Source: Thioclava sp. ES.031
GTDB taxonomy: Bacteria > Pseudomonadota > Alphaproteobacteria > Rhodobacterales > Rhodobacteraceae
Assembly: GCF_002563775.1 (NCBI RefSeq)
Contig: NZ_PDJO01000001.1
Span: 568,001-632,000 of the forward strand
DNA length: 64,000 bases
Direction: 5' to 3'
Below, one piece after another: positions 9,627-19,049 of this stretch; positions within the stretch are counted from its first letter, which is position 1, and every line of letters starts with the position of its first letter. The notes beneath the pieces are model-generated. The model had not been told where the DNA came from, did not search any database, and saw only the letters and a program-made list of their open reading frames with translations. Made by a program: the position numbers and the translations under genes.

Positions 9627-12600
9627 ATGGCGTCTGGCCTCGATCCCAGAGAGCTGCCGCCCGCCCGCGGGTTGATCGGCCTCTTCACCCGCCACGCGAC
9701 GCTGGCGAATATCGTGCTGGTCGTGATGCTCTGCGCGGGGCTCGTCGCCCTGCCGCGGATGCGCGCGCAGTTCTTCCCGGATTCGGTCGAGGAATCGATC
9801 ACCGTCTCGGTGAAATGGGACGGGGCCGGGGCCGAAGAGGTCGACCGCGCCATCGTTCAGGTGCTGGAGCCCTCGCTGATCTCGGTCGAGGGGGTGGAAG
9901 CCTCGGACAGCCGCGCCTCGGAAGGCTCGGCGCGCATCAGTCTCGATTTCGAACCCGATTGGGACATGTCCCGCGCGGTCAATGATGTCGAGAACGCGCT
10001 GGCCTCGGCAGGCGATCTGCCCGAAGGCGCGGAGGAGCCCGAAGTGGCGCGCGGCGTCTGGCGCGACACGGTGACCGATCTGGTGATCACCGGGCCGCTC
10101 TCGCCGGAGCAGCTGGGCCGTTTGGGCGACGAGGCGGTGGTGCGGCTCTATCAGCAGGGCGTCACGCGCACCTCGCTTGCCGGGATCGCCGCCCCCGAAA
10201 CGGTCGTCGAAGTGCCGACCGTCTCGATGATGGCCCATGACGTGACGCTGACCCAGATCATCGACGTGATCTCGGCTGAGGCGAATACCGATCCGGCAGG
10301 CGAAGTGGCGGGCGGCGCCACGCGCGTGCGCACGGGCGAAGAGCGCCGCTCCGCGCCCGAGATCGAGAACCTCGTGATCCGCACCGAACCGGATGGCTCG
10401 CAGCTAACCGTGGGCGATGTCGCCAATATCCGTGTCGAAGGCGGCGACCGGAACCGAGCCTATTTCGTCGGCGACAACGCGGCGGTGGTGATCAACGTCG
10501 CGCGCTCGGCGGCGGGCGATGCGATCGCGATCCAGCACAAGGTCGAAGGCGTGATCGACCAGATGCAGCCGACGCTGCCTGCGGGCACCTCGATGGATCT
10601 GGTGCGCACCCGGTCCGACGCCATCACGCAGCGCCTCGATCTGCTGGTAGGCAACGGGGTGCTGGGGCTGAGCCTCGTTCTGGTGCTGCTGTTCCTGTTC
10701 CTCAACGCGCGCACGGCCTTCTGGGTGGCGATGGGGATCCCGACCTCGATGGCTGCGGCGCTGGCGGTGATGTATTTCACCGGCATGACGCTGAACATGA
10801 TCTCGATCTTCGCGCTCATCCTGACGCTGGGGATCGTGGTCGATGATGCGATCGTGGTGGGCGAGCATGCCGATTTCCGCGCGCGACATCTGGGCGAGCA
10901 TCCGGTGCTCGCCGCCGAGAATGGCGCGCGGCGCATGGCCGCCCCGGTCTTCGCCTCGACCCTGACGACCGTGATCGCCTTCGCAGGGCTGACGGTGATC
11001 GGCGGGCGCATGGGCAACATGATCGTCGATATTCCCTACACGGTGATCGCGGTGCTCGCCGCCTCGCTGATCGAGTGTTTCGTGATCCTGCCCAACCACA
11101 TGAGCCACGCGCTGCGCCACACCTCTGAGGGCAAGTGGTACGACTGGCCCTCGCGGCAGGTGAACCGCGGGCTCGACTGGTTCCGCCGCGTGGTGATGAA
11201 GCCGCTCACCCGGCTGATCGTCATCGGGCGCTACCCGGTGATCGCGGCGGCGATCGCGCTTTTGCTGTGGCAGGTCAGCTTCGTGATGTCGGGCAAGGTG
11301 CAGTGGCGCTTCTTCAATCCGCCCGAGCAGTCCACCGTGAACGGCGCATTCTCGATGGTCGAGGGCGCGACCCGGGCCGACACCGAAGAGATGATGCGCA
11401 CGATGCAGGCGACCGTGACCAAGGTCGCGAAGGAATTCGAGGACGAATACGGCGTGAACCCCGTCGAATACGCGATCGGGCAGATCGGCGGCGCATCGGG
11501 GCGGGGGCTGGCCTCTGCCGATACCAAGGATGCCGATCTCCTCGGCTCGCTTTCGATCGAGGTGATCGATCCCGATTACCGGCCTTATTCCAGCTTCGAT
11601 TTCGTCTCGCGGCTGCAGGCCGAGACGCCGCGCCTGCCGCTGGTCGAAGAGATCAGCTTCCGCCGCTTCCGCTCCGGCGGCGCCGGGGACGGGATCGCGG
11701 TGCAGTTCTCGGGCAACGAGACGCGGATTCTGAAAGACGCCGCCGAAGACCTGAAGACGCAGCTTGCGCAATTCCCCGAGGTCTCGGCGGTGGAGGACAA
11801 CCTCGCCTATGACAAGCAGGAGCTGATCCTCGATCTCACCCCGCAGGGCGAGGCGCTGGGCTTCGACATCGCGACGCTGGGCCGTGAATTGCGCGCGCGT
11901 CTGAACGGCACCGAGGCTGCGAGCTTCCCCGACGGGGTGCGCTCGGCCACGATCCGTGTGGAACTGCCCGAGGAAGAGCTGGCCGCCGATTTCATCGACC
12001 GGATGCAGCTGCGCGCGCCCGGCGGCGAATGGGTGCCGCTGGCCGACATCGTCTCGGTGCGCAGCCAGACGGGCTTCTCGACGATCCGGCGCGAGGATGG
12101 CGTGCGGCAGGTCTCGGTCACGGGCGATGTCTCCGAGGACGATCCCGCACGGGCCAACGAGATCCTCGCGCGCATCTCCGACGATATCCTGCCGCGCATC
12201 GCCGAGGAACGCGGCGTGGCCTATACGCTCACCGGGCAGGCCGAGCAGGAGCGCGACTTCATGAGCGACGCGCTGATCGGTCTGATTATGTGCCTGATCG
12301 GCATCTACATCGTGCTCGCGTGGATCTTCGCGAGCTGGACGCGGCCGATCGTTGTGATGTCGGTGATCCCCTTCGGCGCAGTCGGCGCGATCTGGGGCCA
12401 CTATGTCTGGAACCTGCCGATGTCGATGTTCGCCGTGGTCGGCGGGATCGGGATGATCGGGATCATCATCAACGATGCGATCGTGCTGATCTCTACGGTC
12501 GACGAATACGCCGAGAAGCGCGGGATCGTGCCCGCGATCGTCGATGCGGTCGCCGACCGTCTGCGCCCGGTGCTGCTGACGACGCTGACGACGGTTCTGG

Positions 12601-12995
12601 GTCTTGCGCCGCTTCTCTACGAGCAATCCAGCTCGGCCCTGTTCCTGAAATCCACGGTGATCACGCTGGTCTACGGGCTGGGCTTCGGGATGATCATCGT
12701 GCTGCTGGTCGTGCCCGCAGTGCTCGCGGTGCAGCTCGATTTCGGGCGGCAGGTGCAGGCGGTGCGTCACGGCGTGCGGGTCGTGCGGCTGCGTGGCGTG
12801 CTGGCCGGCGTCGCGGCGCTGATGGTCGTGGGCTTCGCGCTCACGCTGGGGCGCGCGATGTGGGAGGGTCAGGCGCTGATGCCCGCCTTCGGAGGCTTCG
12901 CGCTGATCGCGGGGATGGTGGCGATGGGGGCGGGGCTGATCGCGCCCCGGCTGCTGCGCGGCCATATCCGCCACAGACCGCCGCCGGAAGCCTGA
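9627..12995 (+). CDS. RND efflux permease with two extra C-terminal helices
   Basis: AcrB/MdtB-type proton-driven exporter of 1122 residues. It has TM1 near the N-terminus, two large periplasmic loops, and the TM4 proton-relay acid pair in LGIVVDDAIVVGEH. A second-half equivalent is MIGIIINDAIVLI. After the normal last helix (VITLVYGLGFGMIIVLLVVPAVLAV) there is a basic linker and then two more hydrophobic stretches (LRGVLAGVAALMVVGFALTL and MPAFGGFALIAGMVAMGAGLIA). Typical family length is about 1030-1050 residues. The substrate is unknown. Paired with the adaptor directly upstream. Confidence 0.94.
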   Translation: MASGLDPRELPPARGLIGLFTRHATLANIVLVVMLCAGLVALPRMRAQFFPDSVEESITVSVKWDGAGAEEVDRAIVQVLEPSLISVEGVEASDSRASEGSARISLDFEPDWDMSRAVNDVENALASAGDLPEGAEEPEVARGVWRDTVTDLVITGPLSPEQLGRLGDEAVVRLYQQGVTRTSLAGIAAPETVVEVPTVSMMAHDVTLTQIIDVISAEANTDPAGEVAGGATRVRTGEERRSAPEIENLVIRTEPDGSQLTVGDVANIRVEGGDRNRAYFVGDNAAVVINVARSAAGDAIAIQHKVEGVIDQMQPTLPAGTSMDLVRTRSDAITQRLDLLVGNGVLGLSLVLVLLFLFLNARTAFWVAMGIPTSMAAALAVMYFTGMTLNMISIFALILTLGIVVDDAIVVGEHADFRARHLGEHPVLAAENGARRMAAPVFASTLTTVIAFAGLTVIGGRMGNMIVDIPYTVIAVLAASLIECFVILPNHMSHALRHTSEGKWYDWPSRQVNRGLDWFRRVVMKPLTRLIVIGRYPVIAAAIALLLWQVSFVMSGKVQWRFFNPPEQSTVNGAFSMVEGATRADTEEMMRTMQATVTKVAKEFEDEYGVNPVEYAIGQIGGASGRGLASADTKDADLLGSLSIEVIDPDYRPYSSFDFVSRLQAETPRLPLVEEISFRRFRSGGAGDGIAVQFSGNETRILKDAAEDLKTQLAQFPEVSAVEDNLAYDKQELILDLTPQGEALGFDIATLGRELRARLNGTEAASFPDGVRSATIRVELPEEELAADFIDRMQLRAPGGEWVPLADIVSVRSQTGFSTIRREDGVRQVSVTGDVSEDDPARANEILARISDDILPRIAEERGVAYTLTGQAEQERDFMSDALIGLIMCLIGIYIVLAWIFASWTRPIVVMSVIPFGAVGAIWGHYVWNLPMSMFAVVGGIGMIGIIINDAIVLISTVDEYAEKRGIVPAIVDAVADRLRPVLLTTLTTVLGLAPLLYEQSSSALFLKSTVITLVYGLGFGMIIVLLVVPAVLAVQLDFGRQVQAVRHGVRVVRLRGVLAGVAALMVVGFALTLGRAMWEGQALMPAFGGFALIAGMVAMGAGLIAPRLLRGHIRHRPPPEA

Positions 12996-13011
12996 CCTCC
13001 GAGAGAGTTGA

Positions 13012-13869
13012 TTACTCGGTGCAGCCCATGATCTCGACCGCGCCGCGATCCGAGAGCACGGTGATGCGCAGATCGCTGGGGTCGAGGTCGAAGGGCTTCG
13101 CGTCCGGCGGCACGAAGTCGGCGCTGGTCACGAGGGTATCGCCCTCGCGATGGCTGTCGGCCTCGGAGACCCAGACCGGGCGCGAGGCGAGTTCCAGAAG
13201 CGCGTTTTCCGTGCCGATCGCGGGCGGCAGATCGACCCGCGCCGTCAGCCGGACCCCATCCTTCATTGGCTCTGTCTCGCAGCGCGTCTGCGGGGCGATC
13301 TTGCGCGGCTCACGCGCGAGCGCCGCCTGAATTTTCGGATCGGGCGTGCCGTCTCCGGTGACCTCGGTCTGCAGGTGCAGGCTGACCGGCACGCAGATAT
13401 TGTCGCAGATCCCGATCATCACATCGGCTTTCAACTGCACCGGCTTGCCCGGATCTTTCGGCGTCACCGAAATCGGCAGCACGACGCCATCGTGATAGCC
13501 GACGGTGCGCATGCCGGAGGACAGGAAGACTTCCGGCGCAGGCCAGTGAACCACGGCCGAGGCGAGGTTGCTCGATCCGGTGAACTGGATATGCGGCGGG
13601 ATGCCCGCATCGCCGGGCGAGCGCCAATAGGTTTTCCAGCCGGGCGCGAGCGCGATTTCCAGCGCCGCCATGCGGGTGCCGTTGGCGCCTTTTCCGCCTG
13701 CGCGCAGCTGCGCCTGCTCCAGCCCCGGAGGCGTCGGCAGTGCGGGCATGGACGCGTCTTGCGGCGCGACCTGCTCCTGTGCTGCGATCTGTGCTACGGC
13801 TTCCTGCGCCGCCACGCCGAGCGGGCAGCAGCCGAGCAGGATCCCCATGGCTGGTAACAAACGTGTCAT
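13012..13869 (-). CDS. DsbD N-terminal-domain-like periplasmic protein
   Basis: Protein of 285 residues with a signal peptide (about residues 1-21, ending VAAQ). It resembles the periplasmic DsbD alpha domain: WKTYWRSPGDAGIPPHIQF, GYHDGVVLPISV, and the paired cysteines in MIGICDNICVPVSLHLQ. There is no membrane domain or thioredoxin domain, so it is a free-standing thiol-redox or metal-handling relative, not a full DsbD. Divergent from yqgE; the shared intergenic stretch (13870-14042) must hold both promoters. Confidence 0.85.
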   Translation of the reverse strand: MTRLLPAMGILLGCCPLGVAAQEAVAQIAAQEQVAPQDASMPALPTPPGLEQAQLRAGGKGANGTRMAALEIALAPGWKTYWRSPGDAGIPPHIQFTGSSNLASAVVHWPAPEVFLSSGMRTVGYHDGVVLPISVTPKDPGKPVQLKADVMIGICDNICVPVSLHLQTEVTGDGTPDPKIQAALAREPRKIAPQTRCETEPMKDGVRLTARVDLPPAIGTENALLELASRPVWVSEADSHREGDTLVTSADFVPPDAKPFDLDPSDLRITVLSDRGAVEIMGCTE

Positions 13870-14042
13870 ATGTCTTACCTAGTCGCTTCCCTGCACGTTC
13901 AGAAGTCACAAACGCGACAGAAGCGTGCAACATTTTGTCCCGGCGCGCCGCAATGCGAAACAATTCCTGCGTCTGGCTTGAATAGACGCGCCGCTCGCGC
14001 CACCTTGAATAGAGATGGGATGCAACTGCGAAGGGGAGCGAG

Positions 14043-14603
14043 ATGGACCTGACAGGTAAGTTTCTGATCGCGATGCCCGGTATGGGGGATCCGCGATTCG
14101 AGCATTCGGTGATCGCCGTCTGCGCCCATTCCGATGAGGGTGCGATGGGTCTGATCATCAACAAACCCTTGCCGACGCCCGCCTTCTCGGACCTTCTCGA
14201 AAGCCTCGATATCGAACGGCCCGGTGCGGATATCCGCTTCGATCAGCCGATCCTCTTTGGCGGTCCGGTCGAGACCGGGCGCGGCTTCGTGCTCCATTCA
14301 CCCGATTGGACGACCGGCGAGGGCCAGATGGAAGTCACCGACCGGCTGCGGATGACCGGCACACGCGACATTCTCGAAGATATCGCGATGGGGCGCGGCC
14401 CGAACCAGGCGCTGATGGCGCTGGGCTATGCGGGCTGGGGACCGGGTCAGCTGGAGGAAGAAATCCTCGACAATGGCTGGCTCACCGCTGACAGCGATGC
14501 CGACCTCGCGCTCGATGCCGAGCATGAGACCAAATGGGTGCGCGCGCTCGAGGGCATGGGGATCGACCCGCGAACGCTTTCTGCTGCGGCGGGTCATGCC
14601 TGA
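14043..14603 (+). CDS. YqgE/AlgH family protein
   Basis: Conserved cytoplasmic protein of 186 residues. The family pattern is clear: LTGKFLIAMPGMGDPRFEHSV at the start, GAMGLIINKP, ILFGGPVETGRGFVLH, and GYAGWGPGQLEEEI. The molecular function is unsettled; AlgH was named from alginate regulation in Pseudomonas. A GGGGAG ribosome site precedes the ATG. A hairpin-plus-GGGATATTTA element follows its stop. Confidence 0.95.
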   Translation: MDLTGKFLIAMPGMGDPRFEHSVIAVCAHSDEGAMGLIINKPLPTPAFSDLLESLDIERPGADIRFDQPILFGGPVETGRGFVLHSPDWTTGEGQMEVTDRLRMTGTRDILEDIAMGRGPNQALMALGYAGWGPGQLEEEILDNGWLTADSDADLALDAEHETKWVRALEGMGIDPRTLSAAAGHA

Positions 14604-14611
14604 GGGCTGAT

Positions 14612-14673
14612 CGGGGCTCCGCCCCCTCGGCGCGTCCGCGCCTCACCCCCGGGATATTTAAGCCAAAACGAAG
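14612..14673 (+). terminator. GC hairpins followed by GGGATATTTA element
   Basis: Just after yqgE, a GGGGC-TCC-GCCCC hairpin (14613-14625) and a GGCGCG/CGCGCC hairpin (14629-14642) are followed by CCCCGGGATATTTA and then GCCAAAACGAAG. The same arrangement recurs at 26375-26418. It lies between convergent genes, so it probably serves as a transcription terminator, although the tail is not a pure T run. Confidence 0.55.
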
Positions 14674-14679
14674 AGGCGA

Positions 14680-15642
14680 TCAGTCGCGCGGGGCTGCCGC
14701 GCGGCGCAGGCGGTCGTTAATCGCGCGGCCGAGGCCGGTTTCCGGGATCGGGGCGAAGGCGAGTGTGGTGAGGCCGCGCGTTTGGGCGAGCGCGTCACCC
14801 TTGCGCAGCATCGCGAAGAGGTTCGCCGCCGCCTCGGTCAGATCGCCCGTGGGCGAGAGGTTCAGATCGGCGGTCGGGCAATCGCCACCGAAACCGATCC
14901 AGACCGCATCCGGGCGCGGCGCGGTCACGTCCAACAGCACCGCGGCGCCCGGCGCGTAATGCGATTTGAGCTGCCCCGGCGCGTTTGGCTTGGCCGCGTC
15001 GCCGCCGGTGGGCAGGGGCTGGCCGATCAGTGCCTCGACCTCTTCGGCGGCGACCCCGCCGGGGCGCAGCAGCGCGGGCGGGTCGAGCGCGAGGATAGTG
15101 GATTCCACCCCGACCTCGCAGGGGCCGCCATCGATCACCGCCGCGATCTTGCCGCCGAGCCCGTCCATCACATGCTGCGCGGTGGTCGGGCTGATCTTGC
15201 CCGAGGGATTGGCCGAGGGCGCGGCCAGAGGGCCGCCGAATTCGGTCAGCAGCGCGCGGGCGACCGGATGCGCGGGCAGGCGGATCGCGACCGTGTCATG
15301 CCCGGCCGTCACCAGATCGGAGAGCCCGGCTTCTGGGCGCAGCGGCAGGACCAGCGTCAGCGGTCCCGGCCAGTAACGCGCGGCGATATGGCGTGCGGCG
15401 TCGGAGACCACGGCGATCTCTTCCGCCGCTTCGATCGACGGCAGATGCACGATCAGCGGATTGAACTTCGGACGCCCCTTCGCCGCGAAGATCGCGGCCA
15501 CCGCGCGGTCGTTGCGCGCATCACCTGCAAGCCCGTAGACCGTCTCGGTCGGCATCGCGACCAGTTCGCCCGCGCGCAGCAAGGCGGCTGCCTGCGCATA
15601 GCCCTCGGCATCGGCGGAAAGGAGTTTCGTGTCTTGGCTCAT
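14680..15642 (-). CDS. L-threonylcarbamoyladenylate synthase, Sua5 type
   Basis: Makes threonylcarbamoyl-AMP from threonine, bicarbonate and ATP for the t6A37 modification of ANN-decoding tRNAs. It has 320 residues: the YrdC core comes first (LVAMPTETVYGLAGDA, KGRPKFNPLIVH, RYWPGPLTLVLP, GGPLAAPSANPSGKISPT), then a linker with APGQLKSHYAPGAAV and the C-terminal Sua5 domain. The reading frame stays open far upstream, but that part is only the antisense of the acyl-CoA dehydrogenase gene. The ATG at 15642 matches the family start. Confidence 0.93.
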   Translation of the reverse strand: MSQDTKLLSADAEGYAQAAALLRAGELVAMPTETVYGLAGDARNDRAVAAIFAAKGRPKFNPLIVHLPSIEAAEEIAVVSDAARHIAARYWPGPLTLVLPLRPEAGLSDLVTAGHDTVAIRLPAHPVARALLTEFGGPLAAPSANPSGKISPTTAQHVMDGLGGKIAAVIDGGPCEVGVESTILALDPPALLRPGGVAAEEVEALIGQPLPTGGDAAKPNAPGQLKSHYAPGAAVLLDVTAPRPDAVWIGFGGDCPTADLNLSPTGDLTEAAANLFAMLRKGDALAQTRGLTTLAFAPIPETGLGRAINDRLRRAAAPRD

Positions 15643-15756
15643 GCAGTCGTGACGCAGCGTTGGAGTTGAAGGGGGCTGCCCTTGCGGTAGGGTATCGGCA
15701 ACCCGACAGGACATAGACGCGCGCGTGGCAATTGCCAAGCTGCCCGGAGGAGACCC

Positions 15757-17448
15757 ATGACTTACCGTTCCCCCGTCACCGATATTCGCTTCATCCTCGA
15801 CCACGTCGTGCCGCTTGCGCCGGTCGCGGCTACCGAGATGTTCGCCGAGGCGACCCCCGATATGGTCGAGGCGATCCTCACCGAAGGCGGCAAACTGTGC
15901 GACGAGGTGATCGCGCCGACCAATCGCGATGGCGATCTGACGCCCGCAAAACTCGAGAACGGCGTTGTGCGCTCGCCTGCTGGCTTCAAGGAGGCCTTCG
16001 CGGCGCTGGCCGAGGGCGGCTGGATCGGCATCGCGGCGGACCCGGAGCATGGCGGGATGGGCCTGCCGCAGGCGCTCAATGTCGGTTTCAACGATATGCT
16101 CTCGGGCGCGAACCTGTCGCTGCAGCTCAGCCCGCTGCTGACGCAGGGCCAGATCGAGGCGCTGGAGCATCACGCCTCCGACGAGATCAAGGCGCTCTAT
16201 CTGCCCAAGCTGATCTCGGGCGAATGGTCGGGCACGATGAACCTGACCGAACCGGGGGCGGGCTCGGATGTCGGCGCGCTGACGACGAAGGCCGTGCCGA
16301 ACGATGACGGCACCTATGCGATCTCGGGGCAGAAGATTTTCATCACCTGGGGCGACAATGACTGCGTCGAGAATACCTGCCATCTCGTGCTGGCGCGTCT
16401 TCCCGATGCGGCCCCCGGCACGAAGGGCATCAGCCTCTTCATGGTGCCGAAGCTGATCCCGGACGCCGACGGCAAGCCGGGCGTGGCGAATTCGCTGAAA
16501 GTGGTCTCGCTGGAGCACAAGCTGGGCATCCACGGCTCGCCCACCTGTGTGATGAGCTATGAGGGCGCGACCGGCTGGCTGGTCGGTGAAGAGAACAAGG
16601 GCATGGCCGCGATGTTCACGATGATGAACAACGCGCGTCTGAACGTGGGTGCGCAAGGCATCGGCGTGGCCGAGGCCGCCTATCAGCAGGCGCTGGCCTA
16701 TGCGAAGGACCGGGTGCAGTTTGCGCCGATCGTCGAGCATGCCGATGTGCGCCGGATGCTGGCGGGCATGAAGGCCGAGATTTTCGCGGCGCGTTCGATC
16801 GCGCTGGCCTGTGGCGTCGCGATCGATATGGGGCGCGCGACGAATGATGCGAACTGGCAGGCCCGCGCGGCGCTGCTGACGCCGATCGCGAAGGCTTACG
16901 GCACCGATATGGGCATCCGCGTGGCCTCGACCGGCGTGCAGGTGCATGGCGGCATGGGCTTCATCGAGGAAACCGGTGCCGCGCAATATCTGCGCGATGT
17001 GCGGATCACCACGATCTACGAGGGCACTAACGGCATTCAGGCGATGGACCTTGTGGGCCGAAAGATGATGGACGAGGGCAAGGCCGCCTTCCGTCTGCTG
17101 CAGGAGATCGAGGACGAGGCGCAGGGCGCGCGCGAGGCCTTCCCGGTGCTGGCCGAAGACGTCTGGCAGGCCGCCGAGGAGCTGCGCGAGCATACCGAAT
17201 GGATGGTCAGCCAGGGCATGCAGGACCGCTTCGCGGGGGCCGTGCCCTATCTCGACGCTTTCGCGCGGGTGCTGGGTGGCTATTACCACCTGCGCGCCGC
17301 GATGGCCGAGGGCCGCGATTCCGCGCGCGGGCATCTGGCCGCCGTCTATATCCGCCGCCTGATGCCCGCCTATGCGGCCTCGCTGGCCGAGGCCAAGGAA
17401 GGGGCGGAAGGGCTCTACGCGCTGAGCGTCGAAGATCTCGAGGCATGA
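15757..17448 (+). CDS. acyl-CoA dehydrogenase, DmdC-like
   Basis: FAD-dependent acyl-CoA dehydrogenase of 563 residues with the extra C-terminal domain of the large FadE/DmdC group. Motifs: MNLTEPGAGSDVGAL (FAD/substrate), GQKIFITWGDND, HKLGIHGSPTCVM, RVQFAPIVEHADVRRML, and the region around YEGTNGIQAMDLVGRK with the catalytic acid nearby. DmdC oxidises 3-methylmercaptopropionyl-CoA in marine Rhodobacteraceae. Similarity alone does not prove that substrate, and other acyl-CoAs are possible. It is first in a three-gene run joined by ATGA overlaps. Confidence 0.9.
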   Translation: MTYRSPVTDIRFILDHVVPLAPVAATEMFAEATPDMVEAILTEGGKLCDEVIAPTNRDGDLTPAKLENGVVRSPAGFKEAFAALAEGGWIGIAADPEHGGMGLPQALNVGFNDMLSGANLSLQLSPLLTQGQIEALEHHASDEIKALYLPKLISGEWSGTMNLTEPGAGSDVGALTTKAVPNDDGTYAISGQKIFITWGDNDCVENTCHLVLARLPDAAPGTKGISLFMVPKLIPDADGKPGVANSLKVVSLEHKLGIHGSPTCVMSYEGATGWLVGEENKGMAAMFTMMNNARLNVGAQGIGVAEAAYQQALAYAKDRVQFAPIVEHADVRRMLAGMKAEIFAARSIALACGVAIDMGRATNDANWQARAALLTPIAKAYGTDMGIRVASTGVQVHGGMGFIEETGAAQYLRDVRITTIYEGTNGIQAMDLVGRKMMDEGKAAFRLLQEIEDEAQGAREAFPVLAEDVWQAAEELREHTEWMVSQGMQDRFAGAVPYLDAFARVLGGYYHLRAAMAEGRDSARGHLAAVYIRRLMPAYAASLAEAKEGAEGLYALSVEDLEA

Positions 17449-18497
17449 GGGGCGACGGCGCTCCCGTGTCGACGAATGGCATCCGCTACCCTTGGGCGGA
17501 GCCGCCCGAGCCGGGCGGAGCGGTCGAGGTCGCGCCCGGGGTGATGTGGATCCGTCTGCCGCTGCCGATGGCGCTCGATCACGTCAATTGCTTCGCGCTC
17601 GATGAGGGCGATGGCTGGGCGCTGGTCGATCCCGGCATCGACACGCGCAAATGCCGCGCGGCGCTGCAGGCGGCGATGGATGGCCCGCTGGGCGGCAAGC
17701 CGGTCACCAGGGTCTTGGTGACGCATTACCACCCCGATCACATCGGGCTGGCGGGCTGGCTGCAGGAGCAGGGCGCGGAGCTGATCACGACCCGGACCTC
17801 GTGGCTGTTTGCGCGGATGCTGCAACTCGATCCGCAGGATCGGCCCGTGGCCGAGACGCTGACCTATTACCGGCGCGCCGGGATGGACCCGGCGCTTCTG
17901 GACAAGCGCGCCAACGAACGGCCCTTCAACTTTGCCGATTGCGTCCACGCGCTGCCGCTTGGCTTCACCCGGATCGTGGAGGGCGACGAGATCACCCTCG
18001 GCGGGCGGCGCTGGGCGGTGAAGATGGGCGACGGGCACGCGCCCGAACATGCGACGCTGTGGAGCCTCGACGACGATCTGGTTCTTGGCGGCGATCAGCT
18101 TCTGCCCTCGATCTCGGCCAATCTCGGCGTCTATGCGACCGAACCCGAGGCCGATCCGCTGGCCGATTGGCTGACCTCCTGCGCGCGCTTTGCCGAGATC
18201 GCGGAGGATCGCCACCTCGTGCTGCCCGGCCACAAGCTGCCCTTCACCGGGCTGCCGCTGCGGCTGCGTCAGATGATCGAGAACCACGAGGGCGCGCTGA
18301 AACGTCTGCGCAAGCACCTCGACACCCCGCGTACCGCCTGCGAGTGCTTCCCGCCGCTGTTCAAACGCCAGATCGACGAGAGCACCCACGGGCTCGCGAT
18401 GGTCGAAGCGATGGCGCATCTCAACCATCTTTGGCACAAAGGGGAGGTGAGCCGCACCTTGCGAGAGGACGGCGCCTGGCTCTGGAGCCTGAAATGA
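17445..18497 (+). CDS. MBL-fold metallo-hydrolase
   Basis: Metallo-beta-lactamase-fold hydrolase of 350 residues. The metal-binding motif is THYHPDHIGLAGWL (about residues 88-101); later ligands are in GDGHAPEHATL, LGGDQLLP, and LPGHKLPFTGL. It belongs to the group related to glyoxalase II and LACTB2-like thioesterases. Its ATG overlaps the acyl-CoA dehydrogenase stop (ATGA), so a role in the same acyl-thioester pathway is plausible. The upstream in-frame extension inside the dehydrogenase gene is out-of-frame overlap and was discarded. Confidence 0.88.
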   Translation: MRGDGAPVSTNGIRYPWAEPPEPGGAVEVAPGVMWIRLPLPMALDHVNCFALDEGDGWALVDPGIDTRKCRAALQAAMDGPLGGKPVTRVLVTHYHPDHIGLAGWLQEQGAELITTRTSWLFARMLQLDPQDRPVAETLTYYRRAGMDPALLDKRANERPFNFADCVHALPLGFTRIVEGDEITLGGRRWAVKMGDGHAPEHATLWSLDDDLVLGGDQLLPSISANLGVYATEPEADPLADWLTSCARFAEIAEDRHLVLPGHKLPFTGLPLRLRQMIENHEGALKRLRKHLDTPRTACECFPPLFKRQIDESTHGLAMVEAMAHLNHLWHKGEVSRTLREDGAWLWSLK

Positions 18498-18988
18498 CCG
18501 AGATACGCACCACCGCCGAAGCCCATGAGGAAGCCGCCCTTCCGAATGCGAAGGTGGTGCATACCTCGGAGAACGCGCCGAAGACTGCCGAGGTCAAACC
18601 GCTTCCGCCCGAACTGGCCCGCGGACGGCCCGAGGATAAGAGCCCGGCGCAATGGGCCTATGAACGGGTCCTGCTCTATATCCAGAACTTTGAAGAGCAG
18701 TTGCAGGAAGACGAGGAGGTCGTGCTTGGCCTCACCGGCGGCGAGGCGGGGGTGCTGCAGATCGAGGGGATCGGCTTTTTCGACCCCGACATCCTCACCT
18801 TCTACGGCACCGACGAATACGGTGCGCGCACGCAGCTCATCCAGCATGTAAACCAGCTCAACGTGATGCTGATCGCCCAGCCGAAACCGGCTGCGGACGA
18901 AGCGCCGCGCCGGATCGGCTTCCGGCTCGCCCGCGCGCTGGAGCAAGAAAATGCGTCCGACAGCGCGAAGCCTCAAGACGAGGCGTGA
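18494..18988 (+). CDS. conserved hypothetical protein
   Basis: Protein of 164 residues with no signal peptide or membrane helix. The N-terminal 45 residues are polar and probably disordered. The core reads WAYERVLLYIQNFEEQLQEDEEVVLGL and then GIGFFDPDILTFYGTDE, a pattern seen in small Rhodobacteraceae proteins of unknown function (possibly DUF6173; not verified). It is coupled to the MBL-fold gene by an ATGA overlap and is the last gene of that operon. Confidence 0.75.
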   Translation: MTEIRTTAEAHEEAALPNAKVVHTSENAPKTAEVKPLPPELARGRPEDKSPAQWAYERVLLYIQNFEEQLQEDEEVVLGLTGGEAGVLQIEGIGFFDPDILTFYGTDEYGARTQLIQHVNQLNVMLIAQPKPAADEAPRRIGFRLARALEQENASDSAKPQDEA

Positions 18989-19049
18989 CAGCTTGTCGCG
19001 GCTCGGCTAGTTTTCCCTCTGGGAGACAGCGCAAAAGGGAGAACGCGCA

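Noticed and set aside
10404..12974. 856-codon open frame on the minus strand opposite the RND permease
   Set aside because: The product is a His/Asp/Arg-rich low-complexity chain, the usual antisense artefact in high-GC DNA; the plus-strand protein is a clear RND pump.
15643..17334. In-frame N-terminal extension of the Sua5-type gene
   Set aside because: It lies entirely opposite the acyl-CoA dehydrogenase gene and is low-complexity; the ATG at 15642 gives the normal family start.
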